From CANLBN01 sp047629215 (GTDB taxonomy: Bacteria > Pseudomonadota > Gammaproteobacteria > Pseudomonadales > Cellvibrionaceae), in the NCBI GenBank assembly GCA_047629215.1, contig JBLHWO010000120.1:1-10524 (forward strand): a stretch of DNA of 10,524 nucleotides, read 5' to 3'. The notes below the pieces were generated by a model. The model had not been told where the DNA came from. It did no database searches and saw only the letters and a list, made by a program, of their open reading frames with translations. A program made the position numbers and the translations under genes. This document shows positions 1 through 6,143 of the stretch, in pieces. Numbering within the stretch: the stretch's first letter is position 1; each line of letters starts with the position of its first letter.

Positions 1-151
1 GCTCGATTAAAGACTCCACCCTATCCTTTACCATACCCATATCGATACGATGACCCTTAAGCAACAAGCCACCATCCGCAAAAGAATCTGGCGTAGCATT
101 GAGAATAGCCATTAAACGAGGCTGAGATAAATCGGGAAGATTGGAAGCCAC
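1..151 (-). CDS. folP: Dihydropteroate synthase FolP, N-terminal part (cut by window edge)
   Basis: FolP condenses 6-hydroxymethyl-dihydropterin pyrophosphate with p-aminobenzoate in cytoplasmic folate synthesis. About 50 residues are visible. They include the diagnostic first strand and loop of the TIM barrel, MAILNATPDSFADGG, matching the family motif (M-G-I-L-N-V-T-P-D-S-F-S-D-G-G) whose Asn binds Mg2+ and pyrophosphate. The rest of the protein lies outside the window. The frame is open upstream to a TAA, but no ATG is available before the motif. The best start is GTG at 151-149, preceded by AGAGG about 10 nt away; it gives MASNLPDLSQ..., slightly shorter than E. coli FolP. A TTG at 190-188 has no ribosome binding site. 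The position directly after ftsH is the standard gammaproteobacterial order. Identity is firm; the start is uncertain. Confidence 0.9.
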   Translation of the reverse strand, partial: MASNLPDLSQPRLMAILNATPDSFADGGLLLKGHRIDMGMVKDRVESLIE

Positions 152-280
152 TAGCTTATAACCTCTAGCTGCAAGATAAAAATAAAACAAAAAATATTAG
201 GGAGTTATACAGAAAGGCTTGTTTAAATAAATTAAAGCTGCCAGCTCAAAATTATGAGGCTAGCAGCTTGAAGCTACGGA
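152..280 (-). other. ftsH–folP intergenic region
   Basis: This 129-bp gap holds the hairpin at 235-269. Downstream of it, reading the minus strand, is an AT-rich stretch with a possible -10 (TATAAC, about 206-211) but no convincing -35. folP may therefore have its own weak promoter or be reached by read-through from ftsH. No small open frame with a ribosome binding site was seen. Confidence 0.4.
235..269 (-). terminator. Terminator-like hairpin after ftsH
   Basis: Reading the minus strand, AAGCTGCTAGCCTCA pairs with TGAGCTGGCAGCTT around a 6-nt loop. This gives a 14-bp stem with one bulged C and one G-T pair. It is followed by TAATTTATTT, which is T-rich but interrupted by A. It starts 12 bp after the ftsH stop. 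The stem is strong while the U-tract is imperfect, so partial termination or 3'-end protection is as likely as full termination. Confidence 0.55.
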
Positions 281-2218
281 TTAATGCTCGCTAGCTGGCC
301 CACCAATAGGATCGCCCGCATCTTTACTACCATTCTTCCCAGCACTATCATCACTAACAACGGATGAGCCACCACCAGACAAATCATCGCTATCGGTATT
401 ATGCCAATCTTTAGGGGGGCGAACCTTACGACGCAGCATTAAGTCATCGACCTGCTCAGAATCGATAGTCTCATATTCCATCAATGCATCTTTCATAGCT
501 TCAAGAATGTCGCGATTATCTTCCAATATTTTTTGTGCGCGACCGTAGGTATCATCGATAATAGACCGCACCTCCTTATCGATTTGCTTAGAAGTTTCAC
601 CCGAGTAATGCACATTACCTGCACCGGGCATACCTGAATCATCTTCACCATAGTGTAATGGTCCCAAACTTTCTGACAGACCCCATTTAGTCACCATATT
701 ATTTGCCAACTGGGTAGCACGCTCGATGTCGTTAGATGCACCGGTTGTGACCCCATCTTTACCCAAAGTAAGCTCTTCCGCAATTCGGCCGCCAAATAGA
801 GCACATAGCTGGCACTCTAGGGCAAGCTTGCTCAAACTATATTTGTCTTCCTCTGGTAAAAACTGGGTCACCCCTAAGGCTCGACCACGTGGGATAATAG
901 TCACTTTGTGGACAGGGTCATGCTCGGGAACCAAACGACCAACAATCGCGTGACCCGCTTCGTGATAGGCGGTATTTTCCTTTTCTTTCTCGCTCATCAC
1001 CATTGACTTGCGCTCAGCGCCCATCAAAATCTTATCACGAGCCTTTTCAAACTCTTCATTGGTAACCAAACGACGATTGCCACGAGCAGCAAACAACGCC
1101 GCCTCATTAACCAAATTCGCTAAATCTGCACCAGAGAACCCAGGGGTGCCGCGTGCGATAACCGAGGGATCAACCTGCTCAGATAATGGCACTTTGCGCA
1201 TATGAACTTTTAAAATTTGCTCACGGCCACGGATATCCGGCAAACTAACATGTACCTGACGATCAAAACGACCCGGACGCAACAAGGCCTTATCGAGAAC
1301 ATCTGGACGGTTAGTGGCTGCAATTACGATCACACCATCATTACTTTCAAAGCCATCCATCTCAACCAAAAGCTGGTTTAGCGTTTGCTCACGCTCATCG
1401 TTCCCGCCACCATGACCACCACCGCGATGACGACCAACAGCATCAATCTCATCTATAAAGATAATACAGGGGGCGCTTTTCTTCGCTTGCTCGAACATAT
1501 CTCGAACACGAGATGCACCGACACCCACGAACATTTCAACAAAATCTGAACCAGAAATAGAAAAGAAAGGCACTTTCGCTTCGCCTGCAATCGCTTTTGC
1601 AAGCAAGGTTTTACCTGTTCCGGGAGAGCCTGCCATCAGCACACCGCGGGGTATACGCCCGCCTAGTCGCTGGAATTTACTAGGGTCACTTAAAAATTCA
1701 ACTATCTCTTGAACCTCTTCTTTAGCTTCATCTACACCTGCCACATCAGCAAAGGTAACACCGATTTGATCCTCACCAAGCAAGCGCGCCTTACTTTTAC
1801 CAAAACTCATCGGGTTGCCACGGCCGCCGCCGCCACCTTGCATTTGGCGCATAAAGAACAAAAATACAGCGATGATGATTAATATTGGGAAGCTAGCGAC
1901 TAATAACTGTTTCCAAAGGCTAGTTTCTTCTGGCTTAGGCGCTTTAACTTGAACATTATTGCCCAGTAGATCGTCCATCAGCTTCATATCAAGTATTTCG
2001 GGACGAATGGCGGTGAAGATCGAATCGTCTTGGAAGCGACCCGTTATAACTTGACCACTTATAGACACTTCTTTTATACGCCCAGATTGCACATCATTAA
2101 CAAACGCTGAGTAATCCAGCGTCTTTTCTTCGCTTGGCTTATCAAAGCCCTGCACAACAGTTAAGATGATGCCGGCAATTACCAACCATAATACTAAATT
2201 CTTTGCCATATCGTTCAA
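281..2218 (-). CDS. ftsH: ATP-dependent zinc metalloprotease FtsH
   Basis: FtsH is the hexameric inner-membrane AAA+ protease that degrades unassembled membrane proteins and short-lived regulators such as LpxC and sigma-32 in relatives. The 645 residues show TM1 (7-24), a short periplasmic domain, TM2 (about 105-123) and a Gly-rich linker (128-133). Next come Walker A GSPGTGKT (197-204), Walker B IIFIDEID (252-259) and the second region of homology with arginine fingers R315 and R318. The protease domain has HEAGH (419-423) and the third zinc ligand D497. The tail from about 604 is acidic and Gly/Ser-rich. The first codon is TTG with AGAGGG 7 nt upstream; the alternative ATG at 2209-2207 gives the E. 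coli-like MAKNL but sits 16 nt from that site. Oddities: the FLGR segment of E. coli FtsH is missing near 525-540, and a CQLC pair lies at 469-472. It follows rlmE, the usual partner. Confidence 0.97.
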   Translation of the reverse strand: MNDMAKNLVLWLVIAGIILTVVQGFDKPSEEKTLDYSAFVNDVQSGRIKEVSISGQVITGRFQDDSIFTAIRPEILDMKLMDDLLGNNVQVKAPKPEETSLWKQLLVASFPILIIIAVFLFFMRQMQGGGGGRGNPMSFGKSKARLLGEDQIGVTFADVAGVDEAKEEVQEIVEFLSDPSKFQRLGGRIPRGVLMAGSPGTGKTLLAKAIAGEAKVPFFSISGSDFVEMFVGVGASRVRDMFEQAKKSAPCIIFIDEIDAVGRHRGGGHGGGNDEREQTLNQLLVEMDGFESNDGVIVIAATNRPDVLDKALLRPGRFDRQVHVSLPDIRGREQILKVHMRKVPLSEQVDPSVIARGTPGFSGADLANLVNEAALFAARGNRRLVTNEEFEKARDKILMGAERKSMVMSEKEKENTAYHEAGHAIVGRLVPEHDPVHKVTIIPRGRALGVTQFLPEEDKYSLSKLALECQLCALFGGRIAEELTLGKDGVTTGASNDIERATQLANNMVTKWGLSESLGPLHYGEDDSGMPGAGNVHYSGETSKQIDKEVRSIIDDTYGRAQKILEDNRDILEAMKDALMEYETIDSEQVDDLMLRRKVRPPKDWHNTDSDDLSGGGSSVVSDDSAGKNGSKDAGDPIGGPASEH

Positions 2219-2370
2219 CTGAATACCCTCTTCGACACTGTGAGAAGCCTATTACCGGCAGTACTTACTACTTCAAATATCATTATTACCTGCCTTAATA
2301 TTAAGTATAGCTCTTGATCATGCAGTCTGACCAATAGTTTCACTTTATACCGAGTTTTAATGTCCCGCAT
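2219..2370 (-). other. rlmE–ftsH intergenic region
   Basis: This 152-bp gap has no convincing terminator, so rlmE and ftsH may be cotranscribed. On the minus strand there is TATACT (2306-2311), a possible -10 for an extra ftsH promoter, with TTGGTC about 19 bp upstream as a weak -35. A perfect 12-bp palindrome CTTAATATTAAG lies at 2294-2305. No sigma-32 consensus was recognised. Confidence 0.3.
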
Positions 2371-2991
2371 CTAACCCTTAAAACCTTTACCGACCCAGTA
2401 AACTTCGCGAGAGCGCGCTCTAGAAGCGTTCGGCTTGCGAGCAACAAAACGACTATAACGTTTACGCATATCCCGCATTAACGTATCAGCGCCCTCACCC
2501 TGAAACACTTTCGCAACAAAGCTTCCCCCTGGCGACAAAACCTGATGAGCAAGGTCAAAAGCCAGCTCAATCAAGTACATAGCACGCGGCTGGTCAATAT
2601 CAGCCATACCACTCATGTTGGGGGCCATATCAGAAATCACAAGGTCTACGGGACGCTCATTCAGCACATCTAGTATTCGCTCAAAAACTAACTCTTCAGT
2701 AAAATCGCCCTGAACAAATTCAACACCTACCAACGAATCCATAGGCAATATATCTGACGCCACAACCAAACCTTTAGCCCCAACTAATTGGGCTGCAATT
2801 TGCGACCAACCCCCTGGCGCAGCGCCGAGATCAATTATGGTCATTCCCGGCTTAATCAGCTTATCTTTCTGATTTAACTCGATAAGCTTATAACTCGCTC
2901 TTGAGCGATAGCCATCTTCCTGAGCCTTCTTTACATACGGGTCATCAAAGTGCTCTTTGAGCCAATGCTTACTGGTTTTGGAACGAGTCAT
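2371..2991 (-). CDS. rlmE: 23S rRNA (uridine-2552-2'-O)-methyltransferase RlmE (FtsJ/RrmJ)
   Basis: RlmE methylates the 2'-OH of U2552 in the A-loop of 23S rRNA using S-adenosylmethionine, a late step in 50S assembly. The 206-residue protein matches the family length (E. coli 209). The SAM-binding loop DLGAAPGGW is at 54-62. The catalytic K-D-K-E set is visible as K35, D121 (in SDMAPNMSG), K161 (in KVFQGEG) and E196 (in SRARSREVY). The frame could begin four codons earlier at TTG 3003-3001. The ATG at 2991-2989 gives MTRSKTSKHWLKEH, which fits Pseudomonas-type homologues, and is preferred. Its ribosome binding site is weak (TGTGAG only 3 nt away). It is divergent from yhbY across about 78 bp and upstream of ftsH, the canonical arrangement. 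Confidence 0.96.
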   Translation of the reverse strand: MTRSKTSKHWLKEHFDDPYVKKAQEDGYRSRASYKLIELNQKDKLIKPGMTIIDLGAAPGGWSQIAAQLVGAKGLVVASDILPMDSLVGVEFVQGDFTEELVFERILDVLNERPVDLVISDMAPNMSGMADIDQPRAMYLIELAFDLAHQVLSPGGSFVAKVFQGEGADTLMRDMRKRYSRFVARKPNASRARSREVYWVGKGFKG

Positions 2992-3069
2992 AAGCTCACA
3001 CAATTCTCATGGATATTAAGCAACGAGCAAGCTAGAATAGCAGCCCGTTAACTCACAAGTTCTATTATT
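2992..3069. promoter_or_regulatory. Divergent rlmE / yhbY promoter region
   Basis: The two genes start back to back only 78 bp apart, so their promoters must overlap or lie in each other's coding DNA. I see no clear consensus -35/-10 pair on either strand. On the minus strand TATTCT is a possible -10. Neither gene has a strong Shine-Dalgarno. The assignment rests on layout only. Confidence 0.35.
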
Positions 3070-3372
3070 ATGTCATTCACCAACGAACAAAAAAAGCACT
3101 ACCGCTCAATCGGACACGGACTCAACCCAGTAGTCACTATTTCCAGCAATGGACTCAGTAAGACTGTAATGGCCGAACTTGATAGAGCATTAACGGACCA
3201 CGAGCTAATTAAAATTAAATTAGCCCTTGATGACAAAGACGCCCGCAAAAAATTAACTAAAAGAATATGTGACCACACCAGCAGCCATGTAGTCCAAGAG
3301 ATTGGTAAGGTGGCCTTAATATTGCGAACGGCTAAAAAACCGAATCCAAAGCTATCTAATTTATTAAGATAA
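3070..3372 (+). CDS. yhbY: Ribosome assembly RNA-binding protein YhbY (CRS1/YhbY domain)
   Basis: YhbY is a small CRM-domain protein that binds pre-50S particles and helps ribosome assembly. The 100 residues are essentially one CRM domain, as in E. coli (97 aa). It begins with TNEQKKHYRSIGHGLNPVV, then the GxxG-type loop SSNGLS (26-31) that contacts RNA in this fold, then DHELIKIKLAL (43-53), a very conserved segment. It ends VQEIGKVALILRTAKKP. The start ATG is the first available and gives the family N-terminus; no good Shine-Dalgarno is visible before it. The tail after about residue 90 is basic. It is divergent from rlmE, another 50S-assembly factor, which is the conserved gammaproteobacterial context. 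Confidence 0.95.
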   Translation: MSFTNEQKKHYRSIGHGLNPVVTISSNGLSKTVMAELDRALTDHELIKIKLALDDKDARKKLTKRICDHTSSHVVQEIGKVALILRTAKKPNPKLSNLLR

Positions 3373-3510
3373 CGTTTAAAGCATGCGCAGCAAAAGCTAT
3401 GCTTGGCCTTGCCATTATAAGCAGCCACTTACTTTTTCGAGCTAAAAAGAAGGAGACAATCATTAGCGGCTTAAAAATAATTTTATTCCGATAATTTTAA
3501 GGAGACCACC
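3373..3510 (+). other. Non-coding stretch between yhbY and the dodecin remnant
   Basis: It contains an imperfect hairpin at 3379-3404 (AAGCAT/ATGCTT outer arms plus AGC/GCT, 4-nt bulge) just after the yhbY stop, with no U-tract, so only a weak terminator candidate. A second small inverted repeat CTTTTT/AAAAAG lies at 3432-3449. The octamer AAGGAGAC occurs twice, at 3450-3457 and 3499-3506. The second copy is the ribosome binding site of the dodecin remnant. The first is followed by only a 10-codon frame. Confidence 0.4.
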
Positions 3511-3711
3511 TTGAGCGCTTTATAAATCACTGAAGCAACCTCCTCGCCCAAGAAAAGTTTTGGCGATGCTATTAAAGATGACATTAAACGCGCCTGCAAG
3601 ACCCTCAAAAACGTTAAATCCGCCTGGGTTACGGATCAGGAAGTGTGCATAGATGACGGAAAAATCACATAGCACTAAGTTAAGCGTATTAAGTTAATTT
3701 TTCAGGTTGAA
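3511..3711 (+). pseudogene. Decayed dodecin gene (flavin-binding small protein)
   Basis: Dodecins are 65-71-residue proteins that form hollow dodecamers storing flavins. Read in one frame from TTG 3511 (likely a former ATG, with AAGGAG 6 nt upstream), the sequence gives LSAL*ITEATSSPKKSF, then GDAIKDDIKRACKTLKNV, then KSAWVTDQEVCIDDGKIT, then two stops and VKRIKLIFQVE. This matches the dodecin pattern (KxxE, S-S-P-K-S-F-x-D-A-I, R-A-x-K-T-L-K-N-V, A-W-V-x-x-Q-x-V, D-G-K-I, then V-x-x-K-x-x-F). The aromatic W39 that stacks on flavin is kept. Length to the end of the match is 67 codons, as expected. In-frame stops are TAA at 3523-3525 (codon 5, normally Lys), TAG at 3670-3672 (codon 54) and TAA at 3676-3678 (codon 56). 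No frameshift is needed. There is no alternative ATG, so it is very likely dead. Confidence 0.82.
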
Positions 3712-3736
3712 CGCCGCACAAAAACACCTTACCTAT

Positions 3737-3772
3737 AAATAGAAAATCCGACCTAGATCGGGCTTTCTATTT
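3737..3772. terminator. Bidirectional terminator hairpin overlapping the regulator's stop codon
   Basis: Arms AAATAGAAAATCCGA (3737-3751) and TCGGGCTTTCTATTT (3758-3772) pair over 15 positions with one mismatch and one wobble around a 6-nt loop. On both strands a purine-rich A-tract leads in and a T-rich tract closes the stem, as in intrinsic terminators. The stop codon of the response regulator (3769-3767) lies inside the stem. It separates the convergent kinase/regulator operon from the yhbY/dodecin side. Confidence 0.75.
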
Positions 3773-4387
3773 ATCTATCCCATGCTCTATCGCATATCGC
3801 ACAAGCCCGGATGTAGTGCTGATATTCAGCTTTTTAGTAATATTACGCTTATGAGTTTCAACCGTTCTTACACTATTATTTAATTCTTTAGCGACATTTT
3901 TATTGCTGTAACCCAAAGATATCAAACGTAAAATTAACTGCTCTCGATTTGTTAGCTTATTTTCATTTTTATCAATTTCTTGCTGGGCAAGAATTGCGGT
4001 CACCTCTTGACTAAAATGCTTTTCTCCCGCATAAACTGACCTAATAGCAGAAATCATTTCTTCACCGGAAATATCTTTTAACATGTATCCGTCAGCACCC
4101 ATTCGAACCACCCGAACAATATATTCTCTATCTGCATGCATACTTAGAATAATAAATTTCGCCGACGTATCCATTTCAGCAACCACTTCGAGCACATCCA
4201 TGCCATCCATTTCTGGCATGTTAATATCCATTAAAACAACATCAGGCTTGAGCAAATCTAATTTTTGCAACGCCTCTTTACCATTTTCCGCTTCACCAAC
4301 AAGTGTAATCTCGCCGCTCATCTTCAAGCGCCCACTAATACCCTCTCTAAATAAAGGATGATCATCGACTAACATGACTTTAATCAT
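3767..4387 (-). CDS. NarL/FixJ-family response regulator (REC + LuxR-type HTH)
   Basis: This is a cytoplasmic DNA-binding regulator that is activated when its aspartate is phosphorylated by the kinase encoded just upstream. The 206-residue protein has a receiver domain (about 1-120) with acidic D8 D9, phospho-acceptor D54 in LMDINMPEMDG, switch S82 and K104. After a short linker comes a LuxR-type helix-turn-helix (about 144-203: LTNREQLILRLISLGYSNK, then VRTVETHKRNITKKL). All phosphotransfer residues are intact. The ATG at 4387-4385 is preferred over an in-frame GTG at 4393-4391 because GAGAGG lies 5 nt before the ATG. It follows the kinase by 54 bp, probably in one operon, and diverges from the TRAP operon, its likely target. 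The exact regulon is inferred. Confidence 0.92.
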   Translation of the reverse strand: MIKVMLVDDHPLFREGISGRLKMSGEITLVGEAENGKEALQKLDLLKPDVVLMDINMPEMDGMDVLEVVAEMDTSAKFIILSMHADREYIVRVVRMGADGYMLKDISGEEMISAIRSVYAGEKHFSQEVTAILAQQEIDKNENKLTNREQLILRLISLGYSNKNVAKELNNSVRTVETHKRNITKKLNISTTSGLVRYAIEHGIDK

Positions 4388-4441
4388 AAACACCTCTCAC
4401 CTTCTTTTTCTTCCTGTTATTTTTATAAACTGTTTCGAGTA

Positions 4442-5836
4442 CTATTTATTATTCACGTCTTTATTAGCATCAAAACGCAACACGGCCTTAGGGATTTTCG
4501 CTTCTACTAACGTACCTTTATTATCAGAAGAAATAGAAAACACCCCTTTATGATAAGCTAAACGTTCGTGCATATTACGCAAACCAATTCCCTCTGTTGG
4601 CGACTTACTGCGCGCCAATGATTCTACATTAAACCCTAGGCCGTTATCTTGTATGGATAAGGTGATCCACTTGCCCGCCACTTTTATCCCTACTTCAACG
4701 CGAGTGGCGGCGGCGTGGCGCTCTATATTAGTCAACGCCTCTTGGGCCACACGATACAAGGCCGTTTTCACATCTAAAGGCAATACATTCCTAACCGATA
4801 TATCATCGAATACAACTTTAGTTCCCGTTCTTTCCGTAAAGCTTTTCGCCAATGCCTTAATCCCTACCGACAAGCCATGATCATCGATAACACTAGGATG
4901 AAGGTCATGGGATATACGCCTTAAATCTTGTAGGGTTTGCGCAATACGTTCATGAGTAATTGCTATATCTTCATCTGGACTTTGATTTTTTTTTATTTTT
5001 AGCGCAACAGTCTCTAAAGAAAATTTAGCGCTAGCAACCAATTGACTAATGCCATCATGCAATTCACGAGACACCCTTCTCCGCTCTTCATCTTGAGTAT
5101 TTAAAACGCGCTTAGTCAGCTGCTGTAATTTAGCATCTGCCAACTTACGCTCACTGAACTGCAAAAAAATTCCACTAAAAAAGACAACGGTAAAAGAACA
5201 TAACGCTATTAACAAAATAACAAATGATGAGTTGCTTATCTGCTTATCTATTTCACCTTGAATCGCCGCCACGTCGCGATCAATATCGTCTATATAAATA
5301 CCGGTACCTAACATCCACTGCCATTTATCCAGCAACACCGAATAGGCTAATTTCTTTGCTGTTTCTTGACTCGATGGTTTCTCCCATACATACTCAACAA
5401 ATCCACCACCGCCCTTCGCTTTTTCAATAAGATCACGAATAATATACTGCCCATCAGGATCCTGTAAGTCCCACCAACTTTCACCTATTCTGAATGTCTG
5501 CCTAGGGTGGACTACATTTTGGCCCTGACTATCATAAGCGAAGAAATATCCATCCTCACCGCCATATTCCAGATTAGATAACATTTCAACGACTAGCTCT
5601 TTAATAGCGACGTCGTCTTGGTTGTCATAACTGTAAATATGGTCAATAGATGACAAGGCTAGAGTAATATAATTTTTTAACTCCTGCTTGCGGCTATTGG
5701 TGATGCTATCACGAAAACTACTAGCCGTTTTTGTCGACAACTTCTCAAACTGCGCCTCTGTTACCAAAGCAACGATCAGCATCGCTATCATCAACGGCAA
5801 TATTGACAGCAGTTGAATCTTTTGGGATAAACTCAT
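4442..5836 (-). CDS. Membrane sensor histidine kinase with periplasmic Cache-type domain (HisKA_3 family)
   Basis: This sensor kinase partners the NarL-type regulator. Numbering from the ATG at 5836 (464 aa): TM1 about 9-27, periplasmic domain about 28-202, TM2 about 205-226. The periplasmic part resembles a single Cache domain, with EDGYFFAYDSQGQNVVHP (94-111) and KWQWMLGTGIYIDDID (171-186); this type binds small carboxylates and similar solutes. After TM2 come a short coiled linker and the HisKA_3 helix ERRRVSRELHDGISQL, phospho-acceptor H260. The ATPase domain has an N-box with N370 in QEALTNIERHA, DNGLGF (397-402) and GIGLRNMHERL (416-426). A TTG seven codons upstream could also start the frame but has no ribosome binding site; that of the ATG is also weak. 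Divergence from a TRAP operon suggests it senses the transported solute; the ligand is not readable from sequence. Confidence 0.92.
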   Translation of the reverse strand: MSLSQKIQLLSILPLMIAMLIVALVTEAQFEKLSTKTASSFRDSITNSRKQELKNYITLALSSIDHIYSYDNQDDVAIKELVVEMLSNLEYGGEDGYFFAYDSQGQNVVHPRQTFRIGESWWDLQDPDGQYIIRDLIEKAKGGGGFVEYVWEKPSSQETAKKLAYSVLLDKWQWMLGTGIYIDDIDRDVAAIQGEIDKQISNSSFVILLIALCSFTVVFFSGIFLQFSERKLADAKLQQLTKRVLNTQDEERRRVSRELHDGISQLVASAKFSLETVALKIKKNQSPDEDIAITHERIAQTLQDLRRISHDLHPSVIDDHGLSVGIKALAKSFTERTGTKVVFDDISVRNVLPLDVKTALYRVAQEALTNIERHAAATRVEVGIKVAGKWITLSIQDNGLGFNVESLARSKSPTEGIGLRNMHERLAYHKGVFSISSDNKGTLVEAKIPKAVLRFDANKDVNNK

Positions 5837-6143
5837 ACTAAAAACATCTCTAGGCAATCATCAATTTATTCTTCTTTCGCGCATCATACTTCATTAAGGC
5901 CATGCAGACTAAAGTCTAACAATAGTAAAGCCCATATTGTTGTCTACAGATTTTTCAAAAAGTTATTAATAAGTTACTATATACCACATATGTTAAGCCC
6001 TACGTAAAAACCCGTAGAATGATCTAGGTAACGATACGGATTTCAAACAACAATAATAATTTGTAAAGTAGCCACCATGCAGCATAAGTGCTCTATATAA
6101 TTATAATAATCATTCCCCTCCATTAATCATAAGGTTAAATACT
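5837..6143. promoter_or_regulatory. Divergent control region between kinase and TRAP operon
   Basis: This 307-bp region has no gene. It contains several inverted repeats: AGACT-AA-AGTCT (5906-5917), AACAATA-N10-TATTGTT (5918-5941) and the CTACG/CGTAG group (6000-6039). Upstream of dctP two overlapping TATAAT boxes (6096-6101 and 6102-6107) lack recognisable -35 elements, which suits an activator-dependent promoter. On the minus strand TATGAT (5888-5883) is a possible -10 for the kinase. AAGG 9 nt before dctP serves as ribosome binding site. Confidence 0.55.
6000..6039. promoter_or_regulatory. Candidate operator for the NarL-type regulator
   Basis: CTACG (6000-6004) and CGTAG (6013-6017) form an inverted repeat with 8-bp spacing. 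A third element TACGG (6035-6039) is inverted relative to CCGTA at 6012-6016. The cluster lies about 57-96 bp upstream of the TATAAT boxes of dctP, a plausible activator position. NarL-family proteins bind short inverted repeats, but assigning this one to the neighbouring regulator is inference. Confidence 0.4.

Noticed and set aside
2294..2305. Perfect 12-bp palindrome CTTAATATTAAG upstream of ftsH as an operator
   Set aside because: Short AT-only palindromes are expected by chance in this AT-rich DNA and no regulator motif matches.
3099..3428. 109-codon open frame on the minus strand opposite yhbY
   Set aside because: The plus strand gives an unmistakable YhbY protein; the antisense product has no recognisable motif and no ribosome binding site stands out.
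3449..3494. GAAGGAG followed by ATT and ten codons, possibly another decayed or tiny gene
   Set aside because: The start is ATT and the frame is only ten codons; the sequence shows no family resemblance. It is better noted as a repeat of the AAGGAGAC octamer.
5837..6143. Sigma-54 promoter for the TRAP operon, as in classical dct systems
   Set aside because: No GG-N10-GC core in suitable context was found, and the regulator is NarL-type without an AAA+ domain.
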